Numbered from the stretch's first letter, positions 1 to 8,822 are shown. The stretch is 64,000 nt of DNA from an uncultured Bacteroides sp. (GCF_963678425.1 NZ_OY782855.1:1426001-1490000), one strand, 5' to 3'. Numbers and translations: made by a program. The notes: generated from the sequence alone by a model not told the origin.

Positions 1-739
1 GGGTTCCCGCTCACGCGAAGTTCTGACCAATTATATCGGGGAAGAGTACAAAGGAGCCATCCAATCGGACGGACTTATAGATTATAAAATCCTTGAAACT
101 GATGAATATCCCGATATAATAAGACTTTCCTGCTTTCAACACTGCAAGCGTAAGTTCCTGGATATTGAAGCAGATAAGGATGCCACTCAAATAATAGATG
201 TGATCAATAAGCTTTATAGGAAAGAGCATAAAATAGGGAAGCACTGGAAACCCGACAGGATATTAGAATACAGAAAAAAGTATGCCCCACCCATATTAAA
301 GGAACTCAAAAGAAAACTCTTAAAAATACAATCCAATCCTTCCATGCTTCCAAAGAGCCCACTCTCGAAGGCGATTAATTATACCCTGAACGAGTATGAC
401 GCATTGTGCAATTATATAGACAGACCAGAATATGCCCTTGATAATAATGCCATAGAACGATACATGAGGTACATAAGCTTAAGCAGGAAGAACTCTCTGT
501 TTTGCGGAAGCCACGACGGAGCAAAGAGAACAGCACTGCTTTACTCACTGGCTTGCTCATGCAGGCTAAATGGAATAAACACGTTCGAATACTTTACGGA
601 TATATTAAACCGGATGGCTTATATCAATCCCAATGCATCCGATGAAGTTTATCAGAAACTACTTCCGAATTCCTGGACAAAAGAATAAACCTACTATAAG
701 CCCAGAAAATATTCTATAGGGTATCGCAGAGACGCTTAC
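1..739 (+). mobile_element. IS66-family element, right-hand part including right end
   Basis: The transposase fragment that opens the window is of the IS66 type. About 50 bases after its stop codon the sequence reads AGACGCTTAC at 730-739, which is the reverse complement of GTAAGCGTCT. IS66-family elements typically begin with GTAAGCG-like inverted repeats, so 739 is a good candidate for the right terminus. IS66 elements usually make an 8-base target duplication, which would make 740-747 (CTTTCAAA) the copy on this side. The left end lies outside the window, so neither the partner repeat nor completeness can be checked. The element sits just downstream of the 3' end of mfd and breaks no visible gene. 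Confidence 0.7.
2..688 (+). CDS. IS66-family transposase, C-terminal part (cut by window edge)
   Basis: The frame is open from base 2 to the stop at 688, so the protein enters from the left; an internal ATG at 200 is not its real start. Early residues read GSRSREVLTNYIGEEYKGAI followed by QSDGL, which matches the DDE-catalytic core of IS66 transposases. Next comes LSCFQHCKRKFLD, the usual C-x-x-H-x-R-x-x-F segment of that family. The last third has the typical NNAIERYMR and SRKNSLFCGSHDGAKR motifs, where the final catalytic Glu of the DDE triad lies in NNAIER. The end, PNSWTKE, is a normal IS66 C-terminus. No frameshift is seen in the part present. Whether the full gene is intact cannot be judged. 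Confidence 0.93.
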   Translation, partial: GSRSREVLTNYIGEEYKGAIQSDGLIDYKILETDEYPDIIRLSCFQHCKRKFLDIEADKDATQIIDVINKLYRKEHKIGKHWKPDRILEYRKKYAPPILKELKRKLLKIQSNPSMLPKSPLSKAINYTLNEYDALCNYIDRPEYALDNNAIERYMRYISLSRKNSLFCGSHDGAKRTALLYSLACSCRLNGINTFEYFTDILNRMAYINPNASDEVYQKLLPNSWTKE

Positions 740-857
740 CTTTCAAAACCAATCAATCACGGCTATAATAACATGATTCACAATATATTATATCACATTC
801 GTGAGGGAGTTAGGGATGAAAACACATTTTTCTCGGATGAATTTGTATTTTCAGGCT

Positions 858-3800
858 CTACATTACATACATCTCACTAAGAATGCCTACCGCTGTTTCT
901 ACTGTTTCAATGTTCTTTATAATCATGCTTCTGCGGTTATGCTGTTCACGAAGCTGACAGTTACGGGAATATTTCTGCAGATAACTAATAACCTTATCAA
1001 ACGCTTCCGACTGATAATATGGCGATTCCGGATTGTTCACAAAAAACAGAGTCATTTTCCCTGCTTTCAGGAACACTTTCTCCACTCCTAACTTCTTTGC
1101 ATAACGACGAAGACGAACAATTCGCATCAATTCAAGTCCTTCTTTCGGAATCTTACCAAAGCGATCTTCCAGACGACTTTGGAAGTTCTTAACTTCTTCA
1201 TCGGTTTCCATGCTATCCAGTTCACGATAAAGCAGCATCCTTTCACTACTGCTTGGGATATATTCATTCGGAAAAAGCAACTCCAAATCACTTTCAACAG
1301 TACATTCCTGCACAAAGCCTTCCCCACTAATCTTTTCTTCTCCTGCAACAAGCTCTTCTGCATAAAGATCGGCAAACTCATCTGTCTTCAATTCATGCAC
1401 GGCTTCATTCAGAATCTTCTGATAAGTTTCATATCCCAGATCTGCAATAAACCCACTTTGTTCGGCTCCAAGCATATTTCCTGCACCACGGATATCAAGA
1501 TCCTGCATGGCTATATGAATGCCGCTACCCAAATCACTGAAATTCTCGATAGCCTGCAAACGGCGTTTGGCTTCGGGAGTGAGACTACTAAGTGGAGGAG
1601 CCAGCAGGTAACAAAATGCTTTCTTATTTCCCCGGCCCACGCGGCCTCGCAACTGATGAAGATCACTCAATCCAAAGTTCTGAGCATTATTAATGATAAT
1701 GGTATTCACATTAGGAATATCAATACCACTTTCTATGATTGAGGTAGCAATCAGAATATCATAGTCATAATTAATAAAATCAAGAATAATCTTTTCCAGT
1801 TTATCTGGTTCCATCTGTCCATGTCCCACACAGATACGAGCATCAGGAACTAAGCGATGAATCATTGTTTCCAGCTCATAGATATTCTGAATACGATTAT
1901 TCACAAAGAACACCTGACCATTGCGGCTCATTTCAAAATTAATTGCTTCGCTAATGATGTCTTCATTAAATGTATGCACTTCTGTTTGTATGGGATACCG
2001 GTTAGGCGGAGGCGTACTGATGACTGAAAGATCACGAGCTCCCATCAAAGAGAACTGCAATGTCCTCGGAATAGGTGTTGCCGTCATGGTTAATGTATCC
2101 ACATTCACCTTTAACTGTCTGAGTTTCTCTTTCACAGATACACCAAACTTCTGTTCTTCGTCTACAATGAGCAGACCAAGATCTTTAAACTTTATCTGCT
2201 TCCCTATAATTTTATGCGTACCAATCAACACACCTATTTTTCCTTCTTTCAGATCATCCAGAATAGCCTTCACTTCCATCGGCTTACGTGCCCGACTCAG
2301 ATAATCTACCCGGCAAGGAAAATCTTTTAAACGTTCACTGAATGTTTTGTAATGTTGCAAAGCCAAAACGGTTGTGGGTACCAAAACCGCCACCTGTTTA
2401 TTATCAGTAGCTGCTTTAAAAGCCGCACGCACAGCAATCTCCGTTTTTCCGAAACCAACATCTCCGCAAACCAGACGATCCATAGGCATTTCACGTTCCA
2501 TATCACCCTTTACATCCTGCGTAGTTTTCAGCTGATCGGGCGTATCTTCGTAGATAAACGATGCTTCAAGCTCATGTTGTAGGAATGAATCAGGACTAAA
2601 ATTAAAGCCCTTTTCCTCCTTTCGTTGGGAATAAAGTTTAATCAGATCGCGGGCAATATCCTTGATCTTCGTCTTGGTTCGTTCCTTTAACTTTTCCCAT
2701 GCACCGGTTCCCAGCTTATTTAATCGGGGAGGATCACCCTCCTTACCTTTATATTTGGATACCTTATGCAAGGAATGAATACTGACAAACACTACATCCT
2801 CGTTTTGATAAACCAACTTAATCACTTCTTGAGTAGTGTTACCGGTTGGAACACGGACCAATCCGGCAAATCGTCCAACACCATGATCGGTATGCACCAC
2901 GTAATCTCCTACCTGGAACTGATTCAATTCCTTTAAAGAGAGAGCCACCTTCCCGCTTCTCGCATTGTCACTCTTTAAGTTATACTTATGATAACGGTCA
3001 AAAATCTGATGATCAGTAAAAAAGCAACAACGCAGAGTATCATCTGCAAATCCTTCATGGAGAGTTTTATCAACTGGCGTAAAAGGAATCTGGTCGTTTC
3101 TATCTTCAAAAATAGCCTGAATACGGTCCGTTTGCTTCGAACTGTCGGACAATATATAAATCTGGTAATTCTTTTCCAGATAGTTCTTTAGTGAGCTGCT
3201 TACTAAATCAAAATTCTTATGAAAAATAGGCTGAGCAGAACAGTTGAAATTCACCTTTGCCTCTGGCGTGCCGGTAGGTTTATTTCCAAACTCTATCCTG
3301 CGGAAATCCAACGCACGGACAGTAAACTCAGAACCATCAATCAACTTTTGCTCCAGGTTTATGTATTCCTGTCCATCCTCTTCCTGTGCTACAACTGCCT
3401 GAGGAGAAAGAGCTTCGTCATGCACTGCCTGAATCCGTTCGCGCAACCACAAAAAATCTTTAGTTCCTAAAATAGTATCCTCAGGAATAAAGTCAAGGAA
3501 AGAAACTTCCTCCCCCACTCCTTTTGTCAGTTCGGGCACAATAGAGATGCTTTCTTTTTTTTCTTTGGAAAGCTGAGTTTCCACTTCAAAGCTTCTGATA
3601 CTTTCAACCTCATCTCCAAAGAAGTCAATACGGTAAGGATACTCGGAAGAAAAAGAAAACACATCAATAATACTACCACGCACCGCATATTGTCCAGGCT
3701 CATAAACATAGTCCACCCGTTCAAAACCGTAATTAAACAAAACTTCCATAATGAAGCTCGTATCCACCTGCTCTCCAACATGCAACTTTAATGTTTTATC

Positions 3801-4220
3801 AGTCAGTTCATCACGGGAGACTACTTTCTCTGCCAGCGCATCAGGATATGTCACTACGCATAAAGGCTCTTCTGTTTTTTGCAGGCGGCTCAGCACTTCA
3901 GTGCGGAGAATCTCGTTCGCGGCATCTTTTTGTCCGTACTTTATCGCCCGGCGATAGGAAGAAGGAAAGAACAATATCTTATCCGATCCATTTATCTGGG
4001 TAAGATCGTGATAGAAATATCCCGCTTCCTCGAGGTCACCCAAAATAAAAACAAACGAATTATTACTACTCTTAATGAGTGTGGAAAAGAGAAGAGGCGC
4101 GGAAGAGGCACAAAGTCCCCCAAGAAAAATCTTCTTTACCGAGGATTCTTCCAGCAGCTTTGCCATAGCTTCCGTACCAGGATGTTTGGCATATAAGCTT
4201 TGTAATTCTGTTATATTCAT
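858..4220 (-). CDS. mfd: Transcription-repair coupling factor Mfd
   Basis: This 1120-residue protein has the normal length for Bacteroidales Mfd. Mfd removes RNA polymerase stalled at DNA lesions and recruits the UvrABC repair machinery. The N-terminal third is the UvrB-like module. The RNA-polymerase-interacting CarD-like domain starts near VGDYVVHTDHGVGRFAGL. The SF2/RecG-like translocase follows, with Walker A GDVGFGKTE (Lys592), a DEEQ box and the motif TATPIPRTL. Helicase motif VI lies around HQLRGRVGRG, and a TRCF C-terminal domain closes the protein. The start MNITELQSL has no in-frame alternative nearby and fits the family. The gene stands alone, divergent from the glycosyltransferase at 4439. 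A TAAATTTG box on the minus strand at 4358-4365 would give a leader of about 130 bases. Confidence 0.97.
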   Translation of the reverse strand: MNITELQSLYAKHPGTEAMAKLLEESSVKKIFLGGLCASSAPLLFSTLIKSSNNSFVFILGDLEEAGYFYHDLTQINGSDKILFFPSSYRRAIKYGQKDAANEILRTEVLSRLQKTEEPLCVVTYPDALAEKVVSRDELTDKTLKLHVGEQVDTSFIMEVLFNYGFERVDYVYEPGQYAVRGSIIDVFSFSSEYPYRIDFFGDEVESIRSFEVETQLSKEKKESISIVPELTKGVGEEVSFLDFIPEDTILGTKDFLWLRERIQAVHDEALSPQAVVAQEEDGQEYINLEQKLIDGSEFTVRALDFRRIEFGNKPTGTPEAKVNFNCSAQPIFHKNFDLVSSSLKNYLEKNYQIYILSDSSKQTDRIQAIFEDRNDQIPFTPVDKTLHEGFADDTLRCCFFTDHQIFDRYHKYNLKSDNARSGKVALSLKELNQFQVGDYVVHTDHGVGRFAGLVRVPTGNTTQEVIKLVYQNEDVVFVSIHSLHKVSKYKGKEGDPPRLNKLGTGAWEKLKERTKTKIKDIARDLIKLYSQRKEEKGFNFSPDSFLQHELEASFIYEDTPDQLKTTQDVKGDMEREMPMDRLVCGDVGFGKTEIAVRAAFKAATDNKQVAVLVPTTVLALQHYKTFSERLKDFPCRVDYLSRARKPMEVKAILDDLKEGKIGVLIGTHKIIGKQIKFKDLGLLIVDEEQKFGVSVKEKLRQLKVNVDTLTMTATPIPRTLQFSLMGARDLSVISTPPPNRYPIQTEVHTFNEDIISEAINFEMSRNGQVFFVNNRIQNIYELETMIHRLVPDARICVGHGQMEPDKLEKIILDFINYDYDILIATSIIESGIDIPNVNTIIINNAQNFGLSDLHQLRGRVGRGNKKAFCYLLAPPLSSLTPEAKRRLQAIENFSDLGSGIHIAMQDLDIRGAGNMLGAEQSGFIADLGYETYQKILNEAVHELKTDEFADLYAEELVAGEEKISGEGFVQECTVESDLELLFPNEYIPSSSERMLLYRELDSMETDEEVKNFQSRLEDRFGKIPKEGLELMRIVRLRRYAKKLGVEKVFLKAGKMTLFFVNNPESPYYQSEAFDKVISYLQKYSRNCQLREQHNRRSMIIKNIETVETAVGILSEMYVM

Positions 4221-4357
4221 AAGATAGTCAGGTTTTTCACCTCAGATATTACGAACAATAGCTTATTCCTTACCAAACAATTGCCAACAGACATAACTGA
4301 GGACAATCTTCCAGGGAATAAATGCTAACTGTGGTGAAAAGAAATTAATCTTCGGAG

Positions 4358-4365
4358 CAAATTTA
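4358..4365 (-). promoter_or_regulatory. Probable -7 box for mfd
   Basis: Read on the minus strand the bases are TAAATTTG, an exact match to the Bacteroidetes -7 element TAnnTTTG. No clear TTTG -33 element sits at the expected distance upstream, so strength is uncertain. The site lies only about 20 bases from the oppositely directed promoter of the glycosyltransferase gene. Confidence 0.5.
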
Positions 4366-4385
4366 CTAAAAATATATGGTTCTCT

Positions 4386-4415
4386 TTTGCAGGTACGATA
4401 AATTAACTACTTTTG
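4386..4415 (+). promoter_or_regulatory. Bacteroidetes sigma-ABfr type promoter for the GT2-pyrC unit
   Basis: TTTG at 4386-4389 and TACTTTTG at 4408-4415 are separated by 18 bases, an exact match to the -33/-7 consensus TTTG and TAnnTTTG. The expected transcription start is about 6 bases downstream, near 4421. This gives a leader of only about 18 bases before the ATG at 4439. It also places the ATG at 4376 upstream of the -33 box, so that codon cannot be used from this promoter. Confidence 0.75.
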
Positions 4416-4438
4416 TCCAACTAAATATACACAAATAT

Positions 4439-5182
4439 ATGCAAGCCTCCGACAGTATCGTTATCATTCCTACCTACAATGAAAAGGAAAATATAGAAAA
4501 CATAATCCGCGCAGTTTTCGGATTAGAAAAGATCTTTCATATTTTAATTATTGAAGATGGGTCACCAGACGGTACTGCTTCTATCATAAAGCGCCTGCAA
4601 ACTGAATTTCCAGAACGCTTGTTTATGATTGAACGAGAAGGAAAACAAGGACTTGGAACAGCATACATTACCGGTTTTAAATGGGCTATCGAAAAGAAAT
4701 ATAATTTTATATTCGAAATGGATGCCGATTTTTCTCACAATCCCGATGATCTTCCCCGACTTTATCATGCATGCACCGCATTGGGAGGCGATGTAGCTAT
4801 CGGTTCACGCTATGTGAGTGGAGTAAATGTGGTGAACTGGCCCATGGGACGTGTGCTGATGTCTTACTTTGCATCTAAATATGTTCGTTTTATCACCGGC
4901 ATTCCTGTTGCAGACACAACCGCAGGATTCAAATGTTACCGCCGGGAAGTTCTGGAAACCATAGAGCTGGACAAGATCCGATTCAAAGGATATGCTTTTC
5001 AGATTGAGATGAAATTCATGGCTTACAAGTCTGGCTTTAACATCTTAGAAGTTCCTGTAATCTTTGTAAACCGAGAGTTGGGCACTTCGAAAATGAATAG
5101 CGGAATATTCGGCGAAGCAGTTATGGGGGTGATCCAGCTAAAAATTGATAGTATCTTCCGTAAATACCCACAAAAGAAATGA
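4439..5182 (+). CDS. Polyprenol-phosphate mannosyltransferase-like family 2 glycosyltransferase
   Basis: A 247-residue GT2 enzyme of the dolichol/polyprenyl-phosphate mannose synthase type. Such enzymes move a hexose from a nucleotide sugar onto a lipid phosphate at the inner face of the cytoplasmic membrane. Visible signs are IIPTYNEKENI at the N-terminus, EDGSPDGT, the metal-binding MDADFSHNP (D-x-D), GSRYV and the DTTAGFKCYRREVL segment characteristic of this group. There is no added membrane domain, as in soluble or peripheral DPM1-like forms. The longer reading frame begins at 4376, but the promoter at 4386-4415 and the start of homology both favour the ATG at 4439. The stop overlaps the start of pyrC by four bases (ATGA), so the two are translationally coupled. 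The sugar and acceptor are not known from sequence. Confidence 0.88.
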   Translation: MQASDSIVIIPTYNEKENIENIIRAVFGLEKIFHILIIEDGSPDGTASIIKRLQTEFPERLFMIEREGKQGLGTAYITGFKWAIEKKYNFIFEMDADFSHNPDDLPRLYHACTALGGDVAIGSRYVSGVNVVNWPMGRVLMSYFASKYVRFITGIPVADTTAGFKCYRREVLETIELDKIRFKGYAFQIEMKFMAYKSGFNILEVPVIFVNRELGTSKMNSGIFGEAVMGVIQLKIDSIFRKYPQKK

Positions 5183-6516
5183 CACAAACACTTATTAAAG
5201 ATGCCACTATTATCAACGAAGGGCGGAGTTTTACCGGTTCTGTAATAATAGAAGGCGATAAAATAGCCAAAGTTATTGAAGGAGCATTTACACCTGACGA
5301 AACATATGCAGAAGTAATCAATGCCAAAGGGAAATATCTGATTCCAGGGATTATCGACGATCATGTGCACTTCCGCGAACCGGGATTGACACATAAAGCA
5401 GATATTTTCAGTGAAAGCCGCGCAGCAGCTGCGGGAGGCGTAACATCCTTCATGGATATGCCGAATACGCAGCCTCAGACTACGGACTTTGAAACACTGA
5501 ATGCCAAATTTCAGCTGGGTGCCGAGAAGAGCCTGGTTAACTACTCTTTCTATTTCGGAGCTACCAATACTAATTCCGACTTACTTTCAAAGTTAGATCC
5601 TCATCGTGTATGCGGAGTTAAACTGTTTATGGGCTCAAGCACAGGAAATATGCTTGTTGACCGCAGAGAAAGTCTGCTGAAAGTTTTTGGTGGAACCGAT
5701 CTTATTATCGCGGCACATTGCGAAGATGCTGCAATTATTGCAGAAAACACCCGCAAGGCAAAAGAAAAATACGGAGATGATCCTGATATGAGATTTCATT
5801 CTCTTATAAGAAACACTCAGGCATGTTATGCATCTTCAGCTCTGGCAGTGGAACTTGCAGAGAAAACAGGTGCAAGACTTCACGTTCTTCATATTTCCAC
5901 CGGAATAGAACTGGAACTATTCAAGAATGCCCCGCTCAGTGAAAAGAAAATAACCGCCGAAGTATGTGTTCCTCATATCGCATTCTGCGATGATATGTAC
6001 AAACAGCTTGGCACACGCATTAAGTGTAATCCGGCAATTAAGACTGCTCTTGATCGTAGCGTATTGATAGATGCCATCACCGAAAACCGCATTGACGTAG
6101 TGGCTACCGACCATGCTCCTCACCTTTTATCAGAAAAAGAAGGTGGTGCATTGCGTGCAGTTTCAGGTATGCCAATGATTCAATTCTCACTCACTGCGAT
6201 GCTTGAACTGGCTACTCCCGAAACATTCTCTAAAGAACAGGTGGTACAGAAAATGTGTCATGCTCCGGCAGAGCTTTTCAAAATTAACAATCGTGGATAT
6301 ATTCGTGAAGGCTATCAGGCCGACCTTGTAATAGTGAATCCAAATACTAGGTGGACATTGACTAAAGAGGCTGTTCTCAGCAAATGTGGCTGGAGTCCGT
6401 TGGAAAATTACTCATTCTCAAACAAGGTAGAACGCACATTCGTAAATGGTCACACAGTATATGCCGATGGACAATTGGATGATTCATATCGCGGACAGGA
6501 ATTAAGATTCAGATAA
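5179..6516 (+). CDS. pyrC: Dihydroorotase
   Basis: Dihydroorotase closes N-carbamoyl-aspartate to dihydroorotate in pyrimidine synthesis. The 445-residue length and motifs fit the class I (amidohydrolase) type. Metal ligands are visible as HVHFREPG (H-x-H), AHCEDA and VLHISTG. The catalytic Asp lies in VATDHAPH. The VKLFMGSSTGNM stretch carries the conserved Lys seen in this subgroup. The start overlaps the glycosyltransferase stop by four bases. The downstream gene begins three bases after its stop, so the three genes probably form one transcript. Allantoinase or hydantoinase is a less likely alternative, since the DHFREPG and ATDHAPH signatures and the length are typical of Bacteroidales PyrC. 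Confidence 0.93.
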   Translation: MTQTLIKDATIINEGRSFTGSVIIEGDKIAKVIEGAFTPDETYAEVINAKGKYLIPGIIDDHVHFREPGLTHKADIFSESRAAAAGGVTSFMDMPNTQPQTTDFETLNAKFQLGAEKSLVNYSFYFGATNTNSDLLSKLDPHRVCGVKLFMGSSTGNMLVDRRESLLKVFGGTDLIIAAHCEDAAIIAENTRKAKEKYGDDPDMRFHSLIRNTQACYASSALAVELAEKTGARLHVLHISTGIELELFKNAPLSEKKITAEVCVPHIAFCDDMYKQLGTRIKCNPAIKTALDRSVLIDAITENRIDVVATDHAPHLLSEKEGGALRAVSGMPMIQFSLTAMLELATPETFSKEQVVQKMCHAPAELFKINNRGYIREGYQADLVIVNPNTRWTLTKEAVLSKCGWSPLENYSFSNKVERTFVNGHTVYADGQLDDSYRGQELRFR

Positions 6517-6519
6517 ACA

Positions 6520-7404
6520 ATGGTAAAAGCTTATAAAATTCACGAACTTGTAGAGTACATCGACTGGCTTTACTTTTTCCATGCATGGAGACTGGGAGCA
6601 CACTTTGGGCAGATATCGGAAATTCACGGATGTGATTCCTGTCGCGCTCAATGGCTGACTAGTTTTCCGGAGGAAGAACGGCCAAAAGCGGCTGAGGCTA
6701 TGCAACTTTATAAAGAGGCAAACCGGATGCTCAACGAACTGGACAAGGATTTTGAGGTTAAAGTGATGTATGAGCTGTTTGATTCTAACTCCGACGGAGA
6801 TAATCTCTTTGTAGGAAACGTTGTGATTCCGATGCTTCGCCAGCAAACACGCAAAAAAGACAATGAACCTTACCTCTGTCTGAGTGATTTCGTTCGTCCG
6901 CTTTCTTCGGAACAAAAAGACACCATCGGCGTATTTGCCTCTAGTGTTGACCCAGACATGGAAAGAATATATGAAAACGATCCTTATAAGCACATATTGG
7001 TTCAGACACTGACCGACCGCTTAGCCGAAGCTGCCGTGGAAAAAATGCACGAGTATATTCGTAAAGTGGCCTGGGGATATGCCAAAGATGAAAATCTGAC
7101 CATTAAAGAAATGCTGAAAGTTAAGTACCAAGGCATCCGACCTGCCGTAGGATATCCGTCCATACCCGATCAATCCATCAACTTCTTACTGAACGAACTG
7201 ATTGATATGAGTAAGATAGGCATCAAGCTCACGGAAAATGGTGCCATGTATCCACATGCTTCGGTGAGCGGAATTATGATCTCACATCCGGCTTCCTCCT
7301 ATTTTTCAATAGGGAAAATAGGTGAAGATCAGTTGAATGATTATGCTCAAAGAAGAGGTATGGACGTTTCTGTAATGAGAAAGTTTCTGGCAGCCAATCT
7401 GTAA
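6520..7404 (+). CDS. Stand-alone cobalamin-dependent methionine synthase activation domain protein
   Basis: The 294-residue protein resembles the C-terminal reactivation domain of MetH, which binds AdoMet and remethylates cob(II)alamin that has been oxidised by accident. Near the N-terminus YIDWLYFFHAWRL matches the opening helix of that domain. IRPAVGYPSIPDQS corresponds to its AdoMet-binding RPAxGYPxxPDH loop. ISHPASSYFSIGKIGEDQLN matches the conserved C-terminal segment in which Tyr-Phe-x-x-Gly lines the cofactor pocket. No homocysteine, folate or cobalamin-binding module is attached, so it would act in trans on a separate MetH or another corrinoid methyltransferase. It starts three bases after pyrC stops. 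No cobalamin riboswitch is evident upstream. Confidence 0.85.
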   Translation: MVKAYKIHELVEYIDWLYFFHAWRLGAHFGQISEIHGCDSCRAQWLTSFPEEERPKAAEAMQLYKEANRMLNELDKDFEVKVMYELFDSNSDGDNLFVGNVVIPMLRQQTRKKDNEPYLCLSDFVRPLSSEQKDTIGVFASSVDPDMERIYENDPYKHILVQTLTDRLAEAAVEKMHEYIRKVAWGYAKDENLTIKEMLKVKYQGIRPAVGYPSIPDQSINFLLNELIDMSKIGIKLTENGAMYPHASVSGIMISHPASSYFSIGKIGEDQLNDYAQRRGMDVSVMRKFLAANL

Positions 7405-7432
7405 GGCAGACTATATAAATTAGTCGCCTTAC

Positions 7433-7551
7433 TTAAGGCAACCTATAACCTATACTAAGGCAAAACAAGGCCAATAAAAATGTAAAACCTCTACTCCTTT
7501 CATAAACAAAGTGTAGAGTAAAAATATTAAAGGTCTACGCCTTATCATGAT
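7433..7551 (+). repeat. Copy A of a diverged intergenic element (copy B at 22321-22439)
   Basis: Both copies are 119 bases long. They open with TTAAGGCAAC, repeat TAAGGCAA about 24 bases in, contain an imperfect hairpin around AAGTGTA, and end with GTCTACGC(C/T)TTA and a final ATTGAT/CATGAT. The alignment needs small shifts and I did not compute an identity. In this copy the hairpin arms are CTCTAC (about 7490) and GTAGAG (about 7513), followed by an A/T-rich stretch, so it may end the pyrC transcript. Each copy follows the last gene of an operon. Confidence 0.5.
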
Positions 7552-7635
7552 ATGTCCTACTTCTTTTCTGGAATAATTCCCGATAAAAAGGCTTAGGTTT
7601 CACCAATAATTGTGATTTTCTCCTATATTCAGCAT

Positions 7636-8139
7636 ATGGACGAGACAAGAATGAATAAGGACTTAGAGCAGGAGTTTACGGCGTGCATCAAAGAATATGA
7701 GCGGGTCATATACAAAGTCTGCTATCTATACACCACTAAGTCAGCATCGCTTAACGACCTTTATCAGGAAGCGGTACTGAATATCTGGCGAGCTTTCCCA
7801 AAGTTTCGGCACGAATGCAAAATATCCACATGGATATATCGCATTACTCTGAACACTTGCATTTCGTTCATTCGCAAGGAAAAGAATATTCCTGAGATAG
7901 TTTCGCTCACACAAGAAGCTGAATGGCTAACAGAAGAGGAAGATAGTTTCCGGGAAATGCTGGCGGAACTATATCGGCTCATAAATTGTTTGGGACAACT
8001 CGACAAGTCTATCATTCTTCTTTATCTGGAAGAAAAAGACTATGCCGAAATAGCTGAGATTACCGGACTAACGGTAACTAACGTGGCAACCAAACTGAGC
8101 AGGATAAAAGATAAATTAAAAAGAATGCCTCACAACTAA
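7636..8139 (+). CDS. ECF-type RNA polymerase sigma factor
   Basis: A sigma-70 family protein of about 167 residues with only regions 2 and 4, as in ECF sigma factors. Region 2 covers ERVIYKVCYLYTTKSASLND through LYQEAVLNIWRAFPKFRHE and STWIYRITLNTCISFIRK. Region 4 is the helix-turn-helix from LINCLGQLDKSIILLYLEEK through YAEIAEITGLTVTNVATKLSRIKDKLK. I chose the ATG at 7636; a GTG at 7612 and an ATG at 7651 are possible. The gene is followed 11 bases later by a small membrane protein, which is a likely partner. This pair differs from the FecR-linked sigma factor at 31202, since it has no periplasmic FecR domain. A weak TAGGTTTC box lies at 7594-7601. Confidence 0.9.
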   Translation: MDETRMNKDLEQEFTACIKEYERVIYKVCYLYTTKSASLNDLYQEAVLNIWRAFPKFRHECKISTWIYRITLNTCISFIRKEKNIPEIVSLTQEAEWLTEEEDSFREMLAELYRLINCLGQLDKSIILLYLEEKDYAEIAEITGLTVTNVATKLSRIKDKLKRMPHN

Positions 8140-8150
8140 ATAATAGAACG

Positions 8151-8753
8151 ATGGAACTGGATGAATTAAAAAAGTCGTGGGAAGTATTAGATGAACGACT
8201 AAAGAAAAACGAAATAATAGATGAGCAAACGCTAAGCAAGTTAATCAGTGAACGGACAAAGCAAACTCGAAGTTCAATGAATAAGATGCTGCTCTATGCA
8301 AAAACAACACTCATTCTTGGTACCTTTATTGCTATTGGACTGGGTTATTATCTGCTAACTACAGACCATTGCTGCAAGGAATACAAGTTGTGGCTATATA
8401 TATGGATAATGCTTTGTATCGGACTAGTATGGGACGGCATGGGGTATTGGTATCTTAAAAGCATTAACGTAGAAAAAATGCCGCTTGTCGATGTAGTAAG
8501 GAAAATAACTGCTTATCATCGGAATTTTATCATTGAATGTTTTGTGGCTGCGTTCTTTTTTCTGACAGCCTTTCTGCTTCAGGCAATCTGCGTTGATCTT
8601 CTGACGCTGAATTTTCTTTCAATATTACTGTTTTCCACAGTATGGATTGCAGGACTCATTGCCGCAATCTGGATAATTAAAAAGCTATTTTACAACAAAT
8701 TAAAAAACATAAAACGAAATCTTGCTGAGTTGAGAGAACTTAAACAGGATTAA
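8151..8753 (+). CDS. Four-helix membrane protein following the ECF sigma factor
   Basis: I do not recognise a named family. The 200-residue protein starts with a soluble, charged stretch of about 45 residues (MELDELKKSWEVLDERLKKN and onward) that probably faces the cytoplasm. Four hydrophobic segments follow, roughly at residues 46-68, 80-100, 128-150 and 158-176, and it ends in a basic tail. A cytoplasmic helix in front of membrane spans, directly downstream of an ECF sigma gene, suggests an anti-sigma or membrane anchor role. No zinc-type anti-sigma motif (HxxxCxxC) is present. Its function is inferred only from position. A strong terminator lies 34 bases after its stop. Confidence 0.7.
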   Translation: MELDELKKSWEVLDERLKKNEIIDEQTLSKLISERTKQTRSSMNKMLLYAKTTLILGTFIAIGLGYYLLTTDHCCKEYKLWLYIWIMLCIGLVWDGMGYWYLKSINVEKMPLVDVVRKITAYHRNFIIECFVAAFFFLTAFLLQAICVDLLTLNFLSILLFSTVWIAGLIAAIWIIKKLFYNKLKNIKRNLAELRELKQD

Positions 8754-8786
8754 CGGTGTTACTTTACATAAATCACTCAAAAAGAG

Positions 8787-8822
8787 AAAGTCTTTCCTGC
8801 TATAGACAGGGAAGACTTTTAT
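8787..8822 (+). terminator. Rho-independent terminator
   Basis: Arms AAAGTCTTTCCTG (8787-8799) and CAGGGAAGACTTT (8807-8819) pair over 13 bases with one G-U pair and a 7-base loop, and run into T residues. It closes the sigma factor operon just before the phosphoesterase gene. Confidence 0.8.

Noticed and set aside
4376..4438. Longer start of the glycosyltransferase at 4376
   Set aside because: This start codon lies upstream of the -33 box of the clear promoter at 4386-4415, and the added residues have no family similarity.
7405..7635. Cobalamin riboswitch near the MetH activation protein
   Set aside because: No B12-box-like sequence or the expected multi-stem arrangement was seen up- or downstream; the hairpin belongs to the repeat element and probably ends the transcript.
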